64,000 nt of DNA from Cervus elaphus. Taxonomy: Eukaryota; Chordata; Mammalia; Artiodactyla; Cervidae. The first letter of the stretch is position 1. Every line of letters starts with the position of its first letter. The translations under genes were made by a program, and so were the position numbers. Of the stretch, positions 11,816-22,835 are shown one piece after another. The DNA lies in the NCBI RefSeq assembly GCF_910594005.1, contig NC_057835.1, forward strand, positions 47,516,001 to 47,580,000, read 5' to 3'. The notes beneath the pieces are model-generated. The model was not told where the DNA came from. It searched no databases and was given only the letters and a program-made list of their open reading frames with translations.

Positions 11816-13494
11816 TTAGACTGATGAATTAAGATCCTTTTGTTTGACATCTTCAAATACCTAGAATCTCTTTCAGATTCTCTACATCAGAGTTTTTCCC
11901 TTTTCTAGCCTAGATTTTCCACTTAAATGCACTCATCTGCTTTTTCTAAATTTTATCCATGCTTCTTCTTCTGGTGTATAGCTTCTCACATTTCAATTGC
12001 CCTCTAATTTACACCCTACTGAGAGACCCTTTTGATTTATAGATGATCAATTTCCTTCTACATAGAGATATGAAGTCTGCCCTTATCCTTACTCATGATA
12101 TACCCAAGTGCCTATGGGTGAACTCATCAAAGACTTATATGATTATTTCTCTATCTATAGTCTTACAAGAGGGTTTTTTACTTTTTTGTTGTTGTTGTTA
12201 AATAATCATGTCAAGTTTTTAATCTCAAAATTTGAATCCCAAGAACAAAACAAGTCCAGGCTGGTATCCTGACCTTTGATATAGCAGCTTTCACCAAGGA
12301 ATGCAAAGCATTTTATGGCATTGGATTCTGGTAATTAGGCCTGGCGTGTTGGGCAAGTCTCGTAAGGCTTATTTTTATGAAGGGATAAAATACTGAGCCC
12401 AGAACTCGGGTGTTTCGTCCAACACTTACAACAAGCTGGCAGCCAGGGAGGTGGCGCAGTCTGTCCTCTGACCTTCATTTCCCTGCCTTCAGCAAGAGTT
12501 CCAACCACTCTCCCTTTATTTTGAGATTTCTCATCTACAGGTTGATAGACCAGAGCCTAAGGATTCCGAGGAGTCAGCAGAGAGGTCTTGGCCCCACCTT
12601 GTCTCCGGGCTGCAGTTGAATGAGAGAGGGAGCAAGGTCATGGGTTTGCTGGTCACTTGCTCTGTACGGCTCAGTACCTCTACTCAGAAAGTAGGCTTTC
12701 AAATCATGTTTGAAGCTGTTTGTTCTTGTTCTCAAGGAGACAGGCTATTTTTCTTTTCTCTTCTTTGGTGAAGTGCACTATATTATAGGCACTACTTCAA
12801 AGGGAATAGTTGGACCAGGCTACACTGAAAAATCCCTAGTAACCTGCCATAAATTTAAAACTTTTTAGTACAGTCAATATTTTTCAAATGCTAAAGATAG
12901 GAAGTATGGCGATTAAAAACAGAAAATTCAGCAAATGTATTCCTCAAGGAGAATTTTTTGCCTTCTTTCCCCTCTTAGTGTCTTATTCTAAAGACTCTCT
13001 CTTATCTTAAAAATATTGACCTTAAGAGTGAGCCAGTAGGATCTAGCTCCAGACTGAAGAGTTGACTATTCAGAGTGAGAATCCTAGGATACATAGCTGG
13101 ATAGACCTAACTTTGTTCATTTTGTATCAGCTGAGTATACTGAACTCTTCTAGGAAAACTATGAAGGATTCTGAGACTCCAGATGTTGCAATGTAACTTC
13201 AAGGGGAATTCCTTCTAATTTTCAAATAAAAGGTTAAAATTTCCTTTGACCAAGACACAGTGTTTAGGAATGAACAAAATCTATAAGATGACCTTTGCAG
13301 AGATGTAGTTTCTTCAATCCAGACCAAGTGGATTAAGGTTGCATAAGAATTACCCAACAATCTTGCTAAAAAATACAGATCCTTTTACTCTAGTATTTGT
13401 TGTCCCAATTCAGTGATGCATGGCCAGGCTAGGAAAGTGCTATCTTGAAGAATATAAAGACTGAGTCATGCTAGAGAGTTATAAGTTTGGAAAA
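11816..13494. other. No gene seen; candidate unique block
   Basis: Contains a (gtt)n run near 12186-12200 and, at about 13335-13405, a trace resembling MER5-type DNA transposons (gcataagaattacccaacaa). The segment 12240-12680 lacks recognisable repeats and is less AT-rich than its surroundings, so it is the best candidate here for unique or conserved non-coding DNA. Confidence 0.4.
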
Positions 13495-14605
13495 CAACTT
13501 TTATTTGTTCATCCTTTCATTTATCCACCCACCCATCTGTCCATTCAAGGTATATTTACTAAATCTCCCTGTATGAACAGCTACTATAATATTAGTAATA
13601 GAAGGATATACCTGGTGCATAATTACAATCATGTTCTAAAAGGGCATCCAATTAGAGAAGATGTACAAGAGAACAGGCAATTATGTTGTGTTCTATTAGA
13701 TGGAATGCTGGGGGCATGCACATGGGGAAATGGAACCCATAAAAAAAGAGCACTGAATCCAGAATTGAGGAGTTGAGGAAAATTGCTAAGAGGAAGTAAA
13801 TTCTCACCTCAGGTTTAAAGGGCAGTTGCAATTAAATGAATGAAAAAAAAATGGGAAAGAGGAATGAGATGAGGGAAAAGTGTGTGCCAAGACCTCAGGA
13901 GAGAAAAGAACATGATGCACAGATTTCCAGTAGCTTAATACAGCAGGAGTACAAGAAGGACATGAGGAAATTGGTGAAGGGTAAGACTGGAGAGTTAAAA
14001 GTATGTCATGAGGGACTTCCCTTGTGGTCAAGTGGCTAGGACTCTGTGCTCCCAATGCAGGGGGCTTGGATTTGATCCCTGGTTGGGAAACTAGTTTTCA
14101 CATGCCACAGTTAAGAGTTCTCAGTGGTTGGGGAACTAGATCTCATGCCACAGCTATAGTTCTTGTGCCATGATGAATACCTGGTGCAGCCAAGTACATG
14201 AATGGATAAAAGTAATAAAGATTTTTAAAAAAAGAATAGGTCATGAAAGGCTCTATGGTAATTGCAAGTGACAATTTACCTGGGGCATCCTGGCTCATGC
14301 CTGCTGTCCCAGATTAATTTAATAGACTCTCACACTGTCAAAAAATGATGCATTTTATGGCTGGGTAATATATTGGGTGATTGGACCACTAATAGTTAAT
14401 GCCAAAAAGTCTGCCCTTTTGGTCAGGGGGACATTTTATCCTTCAAGGGTTTCAGAAGGACGGTGAATGGATCAGATTTCTGGTTCGACAGTTTCACTCT
14501 GGGTGAAGAATAGAGACTAGATTGAAGAGGGACAGAATTGGAGTCAAGGACATTGTTTGGTGGAAAGTTGTAGAAATCCTGGCAAGAGCTGATCATGGGT
14601 TAAAC
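13495..14605 (-). mobile_element. L2 LINE, interrupted by CHR SINE
   Basis: Reverse L2: starts with the complement of the 3' end (catttatccacccacccatc) and continues through agagaagatgtacaagagaacagg, tgccaagacctcaggagag and, beyond the SINE, tcatgaaaggctctatggta and ggtgaatggatcagatttct. L2 text resuming on both sides shows that the SINE at 14010-14237 inserted into it. Confidence 0.6.
14010..14237 (+). mobile_element. CHR-type SINE
   Basis: Sense copy: agggacttcccttgtggtca, gatttgatccctggttggga, tail aaagtaataaagatttttaaaaaaag. Short flanking repeat gtcatga on both sides (about 14003 and 14245). Confidence 0.85.
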
Positions 14606-15347
14606 AAGATGACGGTGGTGGGAGTGAGCAGAAAGGAATGAATTCCTCAAATACTAACACTCAGACTGGACTTACCAGTTCACACGTGATCTTGAGCAAG
14701 TTCACCCAGCACGTATCCTATGAGGCCCTTAATAATGACTTCCCTTTCCCTGTCAAACAAGCTCCTCATCCCCAGCACACACTTCCCAGGTCCACCTCCC
14801 ATGGTCAGCTCTCCATTTTCTCAAATTAGGTGACCTTAATCGTATTCCCAATTTCCGGTTCCTCTACCCTCCACTTCACATCCTTTTAATGCCCAAATAT
14901 CAAGTGAATGTCTCCAAGAACAGCCTGATTTCTTGGAAGATATGCTTAAGATGTATAGTTGCTTGAAGAATACACATATTCATTAAAACAACAATAACAA
15001 CAACAGAAACTCCACCAGGCTTATACCCTAAAATTATATGTCTTATAGACTACACATTTAAGATGTGTGATCTATGAACACTGTAGCTGCATATTCAGGA
15101 TTTCCTGAAAAAGTTCTATCACTTGTCCCAGTGTTTTAGTTTAGAAAACATGGTGTCTTTGAAGACAGATAGTGGTTTTCAAAAATCAGCTTCACCCTCC
15201 ATCATGAACATCTCTTCCTTTTCTCTGCCATTCTTCTTTCCTTCCTTCATTTTTTGTCAATGTCTTTTTCTTTTTCTCACTTTCCCCTCCCCCTGGTGTA
15301 TACACATTTGTCTCTAAGCTCATTCCTGGAGACCTTGACCTCTGTTC
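14606..15347. other. No gene or clear repeat seen
   Basis: Pyrimidine-rich toward the right (15220-15290). Open frames at 14638-14829 and 15123-15317 have low-complexity composition and no domain. Confidence 0.45.
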
Positions 15348-16656
15348 ATTTCAGTTCAGTTAAGTCGCTCAGTCGTGTCCGACTCTTTGCAACCCCATGA
15401 ATCGCAGCACGCCAGGCCTCCCTGTCCATCACCAACTCCTGGAGTTTACTCAAACTCATGTCCATCAAGTTGGTGATGCCGTCCAACCATCTCATCCTCT
15501 GTCATCCCCTTCTCCTCCCACCTTCAATCTTTCCCAGCATCAGGGTCTTTTCCAAGGAGTCAGTTCTTCACATCAGGTGGCCAAAGTATTGGAGTTTCAG
15601 CTTCAGCATCAGTCCTTCCAATGAATATTCCAAAAGGATTTCCTTTAGGATTGACTGGTTTGAGAGTCCAAGGGACTCTCAAGAGTCTTCTCCAACACCA
15701 CAGTTCAAAAGCATCAATTCTTCAAGTTCAGCTTTCTTTATAGTTCAACTCTCACATTCATACATGACTACCGGAAAAACCATAGTTTTGACTAGACAGA
15801 TCTTTGTTGACAAAGTAATGTCTTTGCTTTTTAATAAGCTGCCTAGGCTGATCATAGTTTTTCTTCCAAGGAACAAGCATCTTTTAATTCCATGGCTGCA
15901 GTCACCATCTGCAGTGATTTTAGAGCCTGAAAAAATAAAGTCTGTCACTGATTCCATTGTTTCCCCATCTATTTGCCATGAAGTGATGGGACAGGATGCC
16001 ATGATCTTTGTTTTTTGAATGTTGAATTGTAAGCCAGCTTTTTCACTCTCCCCTTGCACCTACATCAAGAGGCTCTTTAGTTCTTCTTCACTTTCTCCAT
16101 TAGAGTGGTGTCCTCTGCATGTCTGAGGTTATGGATATTTGTCACAGCAATCTTGATTCCAGCTTGTGCTTTACCCAGTCCAGCATTTCTCATGATGTAC
16201 TCTGCATATAAGTTAAGTAAGCAGGATGACAATATTCAGCTTTGATGTATTCCTTTCCCAATTTGGAACCAGCCTGTTGTTCCATGTCTGGTTCTAACTA
16301 TTGCTTCTTGACTTGCATACAGATTTCTCAGGAGGCAGGTTAGGTGGTTTGGTATTCCCATCTTTTAAGAATTTTCCACAGTTTGTTATGATCCACACAA
16401 AGGCTTTGGCATGGTCAATAGAGCAGAAGTAGATGTTTTTCTGGCACTCTCTCACTTTTATGATGACCCAGCAGATGTTGACAATTTGATCTCTGGTTCT
16501 TCTGCCTTTTCTAAATCCAGCTTGAATATCTAGAGGTCCTCAGTTCATGTACTATTGAAGCCTGACTTGGAGAATTTTGAGCATTACTTTGCTAGCGTGT
16601 GAGATGAGTGTAATTGTGCAGTAGCTTGAGCATTCTTTAGCATTGCTTCTCTTTGT
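15348..16656 (-). mobile_element. BovB LINE, about 1.3 kb 3' portion
   Basis: Reverse BovB starting with the 3' tail (tttcagttcagttaagtcgc) and covering the polymerase region from C terminus back into the reverse transcriptase (16050-16650). The C-terminal half is readable in sense as an open frame at 16059-15745 (…ESVTDFIFSGSKITADGDCS). Frameshifts and a CGA-to-TGA change at the GRRRRG site make it dead. The 186-residue plus-strand open frame here is antisense to the polymerase. Confidence 0.9.
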
Positions 16657-16667
16657 TAATATACAAT

Positions 16668-16822
16668 ATTTGTTTTTCTCTTTCTGACTTATTTCACTCT
16701 GTGTGACAGACTTTAGATTCATCCTCATCTCTAGAAATGACCCAATTTCATTCCTTTTTATGGCCGAGTAATATTTCAGTGTATACATGTACCACATCTT
16801 TTTTTATCTATTCTGCTTTAGT
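16668..16822 (-). mobile_element. L1 ORF2 end fragment
   Basis: Complement of the L1 ORF2 terminus (gacttatttcactctgtgtg, cattcctttttatggccgag, gtatacatgtaccacatctt). It lies directly against the 5' break of the BovB copy. Confidence 0.8.
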
Positions 16823-17358
16823 ATCCTTTGTAACCCAGTTCCTCTCCACCAAGGTAGACTTTTACCCAAGTCAGTCCCTTTCCTGCAAAATGACACAATT
16901 TCCCCCTTTCACTGTGTTTATACTGAGATGTTACCTGTTAAACTTTTGTGTCTGAGTTGACTCTGCTGAGTTTAATATCCATCTTCTCCATGAAATGCTT
17001 TCATTTCCTACTCTAGCCTGGAGTTAGCACCCTTCTTTCCTACCTCCTCCCAATTCCTTTAACACCAATGATTCAACTCTCTTTCTATAGTATACAATTA
17101 TGCTTTATACTGCTATAAAACTTTGCTATGCATGCATCCCTGATCTTACCAACTAGGCTGTCAGTTCCTGGTCAGGAAATTTTTGTCTTACATGTTCTTA
17201 TATCACTCACCAAAGCCAGCATAAATCTTATATACAAAAGTTACAGATTTTTAATTATATGAGAAATAGAATAACTCCTTATTATCTCTCTCTTTTAGAT
17301 TTTTCTTTTCAGTTGGCTTCCAGATATCATTAATATTCTGGTCTCTTAGCAATAAGCT
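16823..17358. other. No gene or clear repeat seen
   Basis: AT-rich intergenic sequence; nothing recognised. Confidence 0.45.
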
Positions 17359-17564
17359 TTTGTCATTTAGTCACTAAGTCATGTCCAACTCTTTGCAACC
17401 CAAGGACTGTAGCCTACCAGGCTCCTTTGTCCATGGGATTTCCCAGGCAAGAGTACTAGACCGGGTTGCTGTTCCTTCTCTAGTGGATCTTCCCAACCCA
17501 GGAATGGAACCTGTGTCTCCAGCTTGGCAGGTGAATTCTTTATCACTGAGCCACCTGAGAGCCC
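17359..17564 (-). mobile_element. Bov-tA SINE
   Basis: Reverse Bov-tA: tttgtcatttagtcactaag, ccaggcaagagtactagacc, head complement ending actgagccacctgagagcccag. Confidence 0.9.
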
Positions 17565-17610
17565 AGGTATAAGTCATGAGAGTTCCTGGTTATACCTTGT
17601 GGTATTTGTT

Positions 17611-18233
17611 GTTGCTATTGTTCAGTCACTGAGTCATGTCCAACTCTTTGTGACCCCATGGACTGCAGCATACTAGGCTTCCCTGTTCTTCACCATCTCC
17701 CAGAGCTTGCTCAAACTCAAGTCCATGGAGTTGGTGATGCCATCCAACCATCTTGTCCTCTGTCGTTCCCTTCTCCTCCTGCCTTCAATCTTTCCCAACA
17801 TCAGGTTCTTTTCTAATGAGTCATTTCTTCCCATCAGGTGGCCAAAGTACTGGAGCTTCAGCTTTAGCATCAGTTCTCCAATGAATATTCAGGATTGATT
17901 TCCTTTAGGATTGACTGATGTGATCTCTTTGCAGTCCAAGGGTCTCTCAAGAGTCTTCTCCAACACCACAGTTCAAAAGCATCAATTCTTTGCTGCTCAG
18001 CTTTCTTTAGGATCCAACCCTAACATCAGTACATGACGACTGGAAAAACCATAACTTTGACAATACGGACATTTGTTGGTAAAGTAATGTCTCTGCTTTT
18101 TAATACACTGTCTAGGTTTGTCATAGTTTTTCTTCCAAGGAACAAGCATCTTTCAATTTCATGGCTGCAGCCACCATCTGCAGTGATTTTGGGGCCCAAG
18201 AAAAGTCTGTCACTGTTTCCATTGCTGTTTCCA
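17611..18233 (-). mobile_element. BovB LINE 3' portion
   Basis: Reverse BovB from gttcagtcactgagtcatgt to gggcccaagaaaagtctgtc. Direct repeats flank it: a 26-base segment at 17566-17591 and 18245-18270 agreeing at 24 positions, plus tataccttgtggta (17591-17604) against tatacctagtggta (18235-18248). They probably record the insertion site, but two overlapping repeats make the exact event unclear. Confidence 0.88.
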
Positions 18234-18301
18234 TTATACCTAGTGGTATAAGTCATCAGAATTCCTGGTTTGGGACCCTAGGAGAGGTTAGTTTCTCCCA
18301 T

Positions 18302-20098
18302 AGAAAATGAGGATATGCAATATTGTCAAAATGGCTATTCTACCCAAAGCAATCTATAGATTCAATGCAATCCCTATCAAGCTACCAACGGTATTTTTCA
18401 CAGAACTAGACCAAAGAATTTCACAATTTGTATGGAAATACAAAAAACCTCGAATAGCCAAAGTAATCTTGAGAAAGAAGAATGGAACTGGAGGAATCAA
18501 CCTGCCTGACTTCAGACTCTACTACAAAGCCACAGTCATCAAGACAGTATGGTACTGGCACAAAGACAGAAATATAGATCAATGGAACAGAATAGAAAGC
18601 CCAGAGATAAATCCACGAACCTATGGACACCTTATCTTTGACAAAGGAGGCATGGATATACAATGGAAAAAAGACAACCTCTTTAACAAGTGGTGCTGGG
18701 AAAACTGGTCAACCACTTGTAAAAGAATGAAACTAGAACACTTTCTAACACCATACACAAAAATAAACTCAAAATGGATTAAAGATCTAAATGTAAGACC
18801 AGAAACTATAAAACTCCTAGAGGAGAACATAGGCAAAACACTCTCTGACATAAATCACAGCAAGATCCTCTATGACCCACCTCCCAGAATATTGGAAATA
18901 AAAGCAAAACTAAACAAATGGGATCTAATGAAACTTAAAAGCTTTTGCACTACAAAGGAAACTATAAGTAAGGTGAAAAGACAGCCGTCAGATTGGGAGA
19001 AAATAATAGCAAATGAAGAAACAGACAAAGGATTAATCTCAAAAATATACAAGCAACTCCTGAAGCTCAATCCCAGAAAAATAAATGACCCAATCAAAAA
19101 ATGGGCCAAAGAACTAAACAGACATTTCTCCAAAGAAGACATACAGATGGCTAACAAACACATGAAAAGGTGCTCAACATCACTCATTATTAGAGAAATG
19201 CAAATCAAAACCACAATGAGGTACCATTACACGCCAGTCAGGATGGCTGCTATCCAAAAGACTACAAGCAATAAATGCTGGAGAGGGTGTGGAGAAAAGG
19301 GAACCCTCTTACACTGTTGGTGGGAATGCAAACTAGTACAGCCACTATGGAAAACAGTGTGGAGATTCCTTAAAAAACTGGAAATAGAACTGCCATATGA
19401 CCCAGCAATCCCACTTTTGGGCATACACACTGAGGAAACCAGATCTGAAAGAGACACGTGCACCCCAATGTTCATTGCAGCACTGTTTATAATAGCCAGG
19501 ACATGGAAGCAACCTAGATGCCCATCAGCAGATGAATGGATAAGGAAGCTGTGGTACATATACACCATGGAATATTACTCAGCTGTCAAAAAGAATTCAT
19601 TTGAATCAGTCCTAATGAGATGGATGAAACTGGAGCCCATTATACAGAGTGAAGTAAGCCAGAAAGATAAAGAACATTACAGCATACTAACACATATATA
19701 TGGAATTTAGAAAGATGGTAATGATAACCCTATATGCAAAACAGAAAAAGAGACACAGAAATACAGAACAGACTTTTGAACTCTGTGGGAGAAGGTGAGG
19801 GTGGGATGTTTCAAAAGAACAGCATGTATACTATCTATGGTGAAACAGATCACCAGCCCAGGTGGGATGCATGAGACAAGTGCTCGGGCCTGGTGCACTG
19901 GGAAGACCCAGAGGAGTCGGGTGAAGAGGGAGGTGGGAGGGGGGATCGGGATGGGGAATAAGTGTAAATCTATGGCTGATTCATATCAATGTATGACAAA
20001 ACCCACTGAAATGTTGTGAAGTAATTAGCCTCCAACTAATAAAAAAATTAAAAAAAAAAATAAAAATTAAAAAAAAAAAAAAAGAAAATGAGGATATG
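18302..20098 (+). mobile_element. Young L1-BT LINE, 5'-truncated, with 16-bp TSD
   Basis: The L1 body is 18318-20082: ORF2 C-terminal part, 3'UTR (19711-20040) with a G-rich tract, and an A-rich tail (20040-20082). It is bounded by a perfect 16-bp direct repeat, agaaaatgaggatatg, at 18302-18317 and 20083-20098. The A-rich start of the TSD fits the L1 endonuclease preference. Absence of frame damage over 467 codons and the exact TSD mark it as the best-preserved L1 in the window. Confidence 0.95.
18307..19710 (+). CDS. L1 ORF2 C-terminal fragment (open, 467 codons)
   Basis: Encodes the last third or so of L1 ORF2 protein, downstream of the catalytic YxDD region. It covers the thumb/linker (KMAILPKAIYRFNAIPIKL) and the C-terminal segment with the Cys-rich motif C324-x3-C328-x7-H336-x4-C341, complete, ending at the normal L1 terminus. 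The endonuclease and reverse-transcriptase active sites are missing by 5' truncation, so no enzymatic protein is expected. The ATG at 18307 is not an L1 codon: it lies inside the TSD and codons 1-3 are host DNA. Confidence 0.9.
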   Translation: MRICNIVKMAILPKAIYRFNAIPIKLPTVFFTELDQRISQFVWKYKKPRIAKVILRKKNGTGGINLPDFRLYYKATVIKTVWYWHKDRNIDQWNRIESPEINPRTYGHLIFDKGGMDIQWKKDNLFNKWCWENWSTTCKRMKLEHFLTPYTKINSKWIKDLNVRPETIKLLEENIGKTLSDINHSKILYDPPPRILEIKAKLNKWDLMKLKSFCTTKETISKVKRQPSDWEKIIANEETDKGLISKIYKQLLKLNPRKINDPIKKWAKELNRHFSKEDIQMANKHMKRCSTSLIIREMQIKTTMRYHYTPVRMAAIQKTTSNKCWRGCGEKGTLLHCWWECKLVQPLWKTVWRFLKKLEIELPYDPAIPLLGIHTEETRSERDTCTPMFIAALFIIARTWKQPRCPSADEWIRKLWYIYTMEYYSAVKKNSFESVLMRWMKLEPIIQSEVSQKDKEHYSILTHIYGI

Positions 20099-20704
20099 AA
20101 ATACTATTACACTTGTCCTTTGAACTGCCAGAAAGTCAAATGAAACAATATATTGTGGTTTACACTGAATTTATTTTGTAAGTACATATAGATGGAGAAG
20201 TCAGTTAATATGTTTTTTAAAATAATTGACTTCATCATGGACAATATCCAATCTGATACCCTTCCTGTTTTCCATTGCTACTGGGTCACTTTTCCTCTGG
20301 GCAATAGGTATTTGTCCTTAAACCTGGGGTAACCTATACAACTTGTTCATCCCTAAATGACAGTCCCAGGGAAAAATCATAGATCTCATTCTAGTAGAAC
20401 TTTAGATACTAGATTTTTCCTCATTTGCAGAGGTAACTGAAAAGTATACGGTCATTGGTGAAACAATTCATTGTGATGTATTCATCTTTTTAGATTAAGC
20501 TGTGAGACACAAGTTCATGGCAGGTGCTATGTTCTTTAATGGAACTTAGTGGATCTTAATAGAAGCTAAATAAGTAAAGAAATGTCTTCTTCCTTCTACT
20601 CTATATATGTTAGCTAATATTTAAGCACATTAACCTTCCCCCTCTACAAACAAGTCTTTAGATGAAGGGGAAGTCTTCACCTAAAAGAGGCATATTTGTT
20701 CTAT
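20099..20704. other. No gene or clear repeat seen
   Basis: AT-rich sequence after the L1; nothing supported. Confidence 0.45.
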
Positions 20705-21240
20705 TTCATCTTTCATTCCTTTACCCTGCCATTCACCGCACAAATACTTATACATTACATGGCAGGCACTATTTGAGGCTTTAGAGATACAGAAGTGAAC
20801 AAAAAGAAAATTATCTCTGCATTTTAGGTGTCTATACTCTAAAAGCAGAGACAGTAAAACAAATAAATAAAATAGTACAATGGTTATAATAGCTATGTAG
20901 GATGTTAACAGGGTGATGTAAAAGAGAGAATAACAGGGTATGGGCTACATGAGATGGGATGAGCAGAGGTCATTCTGAGAATAGCATATGGACTAATTTG
21001 CAAAGAGCTGTGGAAAGAATCTTTGGGGGCTATGAGAATGGTTAGTGCAAAGGCCCTGAGGTATGAGAGAGCTTGACAAGTTCAAAATACAGAAAGGGAG
21101 GGGGTGATATATAGGTAAATAGGAGTGAAAAAGTAGAGAGTCATCTACCTTTTCAAGTTGAAGAAGTAAGTGGCCAAAACCAGGATTCAAGTTGAAGAAG
21201 TAAGTGGCCAAAACCAGGAGTGAGAACAGAAATGAGCTGG
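20705..21240 (-). mobile_element. L2 LINE 3' region with internal 34-bp duplication
   Basis: Reverse L2: tggcaggcactatttgaggc, gagatacagaagtgaacaaa, gtgcaaaggccctgaggtat are hallmark L2 text. Between 21152 and 21219 a 34-bp unit is perfectly duplicated in tandem. Confidence 0.7.
21152..21219. repeat. Perfect tandem duplication, 34 bp x 2
   Basis: The unit beginning ttcaagttgaagaagtaag and ending aaaccagga occurs at 21152-21185 and again at 21186-21219 with no mismatch. It lies within old L2-derived DNA, so the duplication must be much younger than its host sequence. Confidence 0.95.
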
Positions 21241-22667
21241 CAACTGATGAAAGAAGTAAAGTCCCTAAGTAACCCATGTCTTAGTCTCCAAAGCCTGAAA
21301 CCAGCTTGGAACCTTTGGCTCACCTCATCTGAGCAGTGGTGTATGAGTTGTCTTCTCTAATTCTGACCTTCTTCTGTTGATTTTACTCAGGAAAACTCCT
21401 GGCTGGGAGGTCGTGGGGAGACACTTTCCATATGCAAATAAGATAATTATTCAAGAAAAATGGCCTAATGTAGTGTAGACAAATAAGTTAAATATTATCC
21501 ATCGTCCTATGGGGTTTCTTAGAAATCAACATGTTTCCCTTTGATTTATAAACTCATGGCTTTGAAAGAAAGTTTAAACTGGAAAGTTCTCATTCATTTA
21601 AATCCAGCATAACATTTGCTTACAGTTGTTTGAAGTTTAAGAAACCCCTTGAGACTTATTTATTTAAAAAATCAGCCATTTAAAATTTAAAAGCCCTTTT
21701 AGCTCTTTTCATTCTTAAGAACAGGAAATTATGATTTTTATAAACACAAATAAACAGAAAAGTCTGATGCTAGAGTTCAGTTTGCAACATAAAAAGTAAT
21801 GGTGCTGGTGTCAGTTTCAAATTAGGCAAATACATTCACACTTCCATGGTTTGATGAGAAAAATCAGACTTTGGTAAAATGAGGAATGGGTGTCTTTTAT
21901 GTAGAGTAGCAAACCATAGCAGGATATCAAGAGTTTAACTCTGCATATTTTTTCACTTCACCTCAGCTCAGTGAGTTACTGAATTTCAGAGATTCCAGAA
22001 ATACCAGACCTTTAGGAAAAAATTATCCAATCATAAACTGACAGTGTTTGAAGAGACTTTATAAAAGATCGTTTTATTTGTTAAGGCATTCTGAGTTGCA
22101 AGTGACAGATAATCCACCCACACTGGGCTTAAACAAAAGAAGAAATTATGTGACTGAAGAAGTCAGAGGTAAGGGGGGTTTCAAGCAGGGGAGAAAGTAA
22201 GAGACTCAAACAATGTCATCAGAACTCCAGGTCCTTGTACCTCCAAGCTTTGACTTCCCCTTTAGGCTTCATGTAATAGCGAGGTGGCTGTAAGTAACCT
22301 GGAAGCACATATTCATTCTTGGGTTCCACTGAAATCCCATGGAAAATTACCGAGACACACTGGCCGGTTTCTCAGTAATTGTTTCAAGACTCCCCGCATC
22401 TCTGATTGGGTCAGGAGTTCATTTCTGAGCCAATCACAGCACTTGAGGAGTCTGATATTCTGATTGGCCTGGCTCCAGAATTACAAGTTAACGGTGGATC
22501 TAGGGATTTGAGTGAATTTTGCTTGAACCACAGAGATAGAGGTAGAGAGGTGATATTCCAGAGGAAAAACTGGAGAGTCAAACAAATCATCCAACAAACA
22601 GAGCCAAACAAAAATGTTCACCCTACAACCTTCTGCACCGGTTCATCCGATGTTTGAGTCCCTTGAA
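21241..22667. other. No gene; ancient dispersed repeat at about 22080-22490
   Basis: Left part is featureless and AT-rich. About 22080-22490 (ttgcaagtgacagataatcc ... caatgtcatcagaactccag ... tctgattgggtcaggagttc, ctgattggcctgg) resembles a widespread old mammalian repeat whose family I cannot name with confidence. Two CCAAT-like ATTGG motifs there belong to that repeat and are not taken as a promoter. Confidence 0.4.
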
Positions 22668-22835
22668 TTGGGAAAGTGGAATAGGAGCCTGGATCCAAGT
22701 CCTAGCTTTGCCATAACTTACCTGGCTGATGGGGCCCCGTTGCTTCACTTCTCTGCACCTCAGGATCCTTGTTTCTAAAAGCAACTTGATGCTGTCTCCG
22801 AGTTCTCTTCCAGCTCTGAAATGGTAATGATCCCA
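22668..22835 (+). mobile_element. MIR SINE
   Basis: Sense MIR: ggatccaagtcctagctttgc, cttacctggctgatggg, gttgcttcacttctctgcacctcag. Core order is preserved, heavily diverged. Confidence 0.7.

Noticed and set aside
15458..16018. 186-codon plus-strand open frame
   Set aside because: It is antisense to BovB polymerase; the complementary strand carries the recognisable protein.
22370..22480. CCAAT-like motifs as a promoter
   Set aside because: They occur inside an old dispersed repeat, with no TATA, CpG island or adjoining exon.
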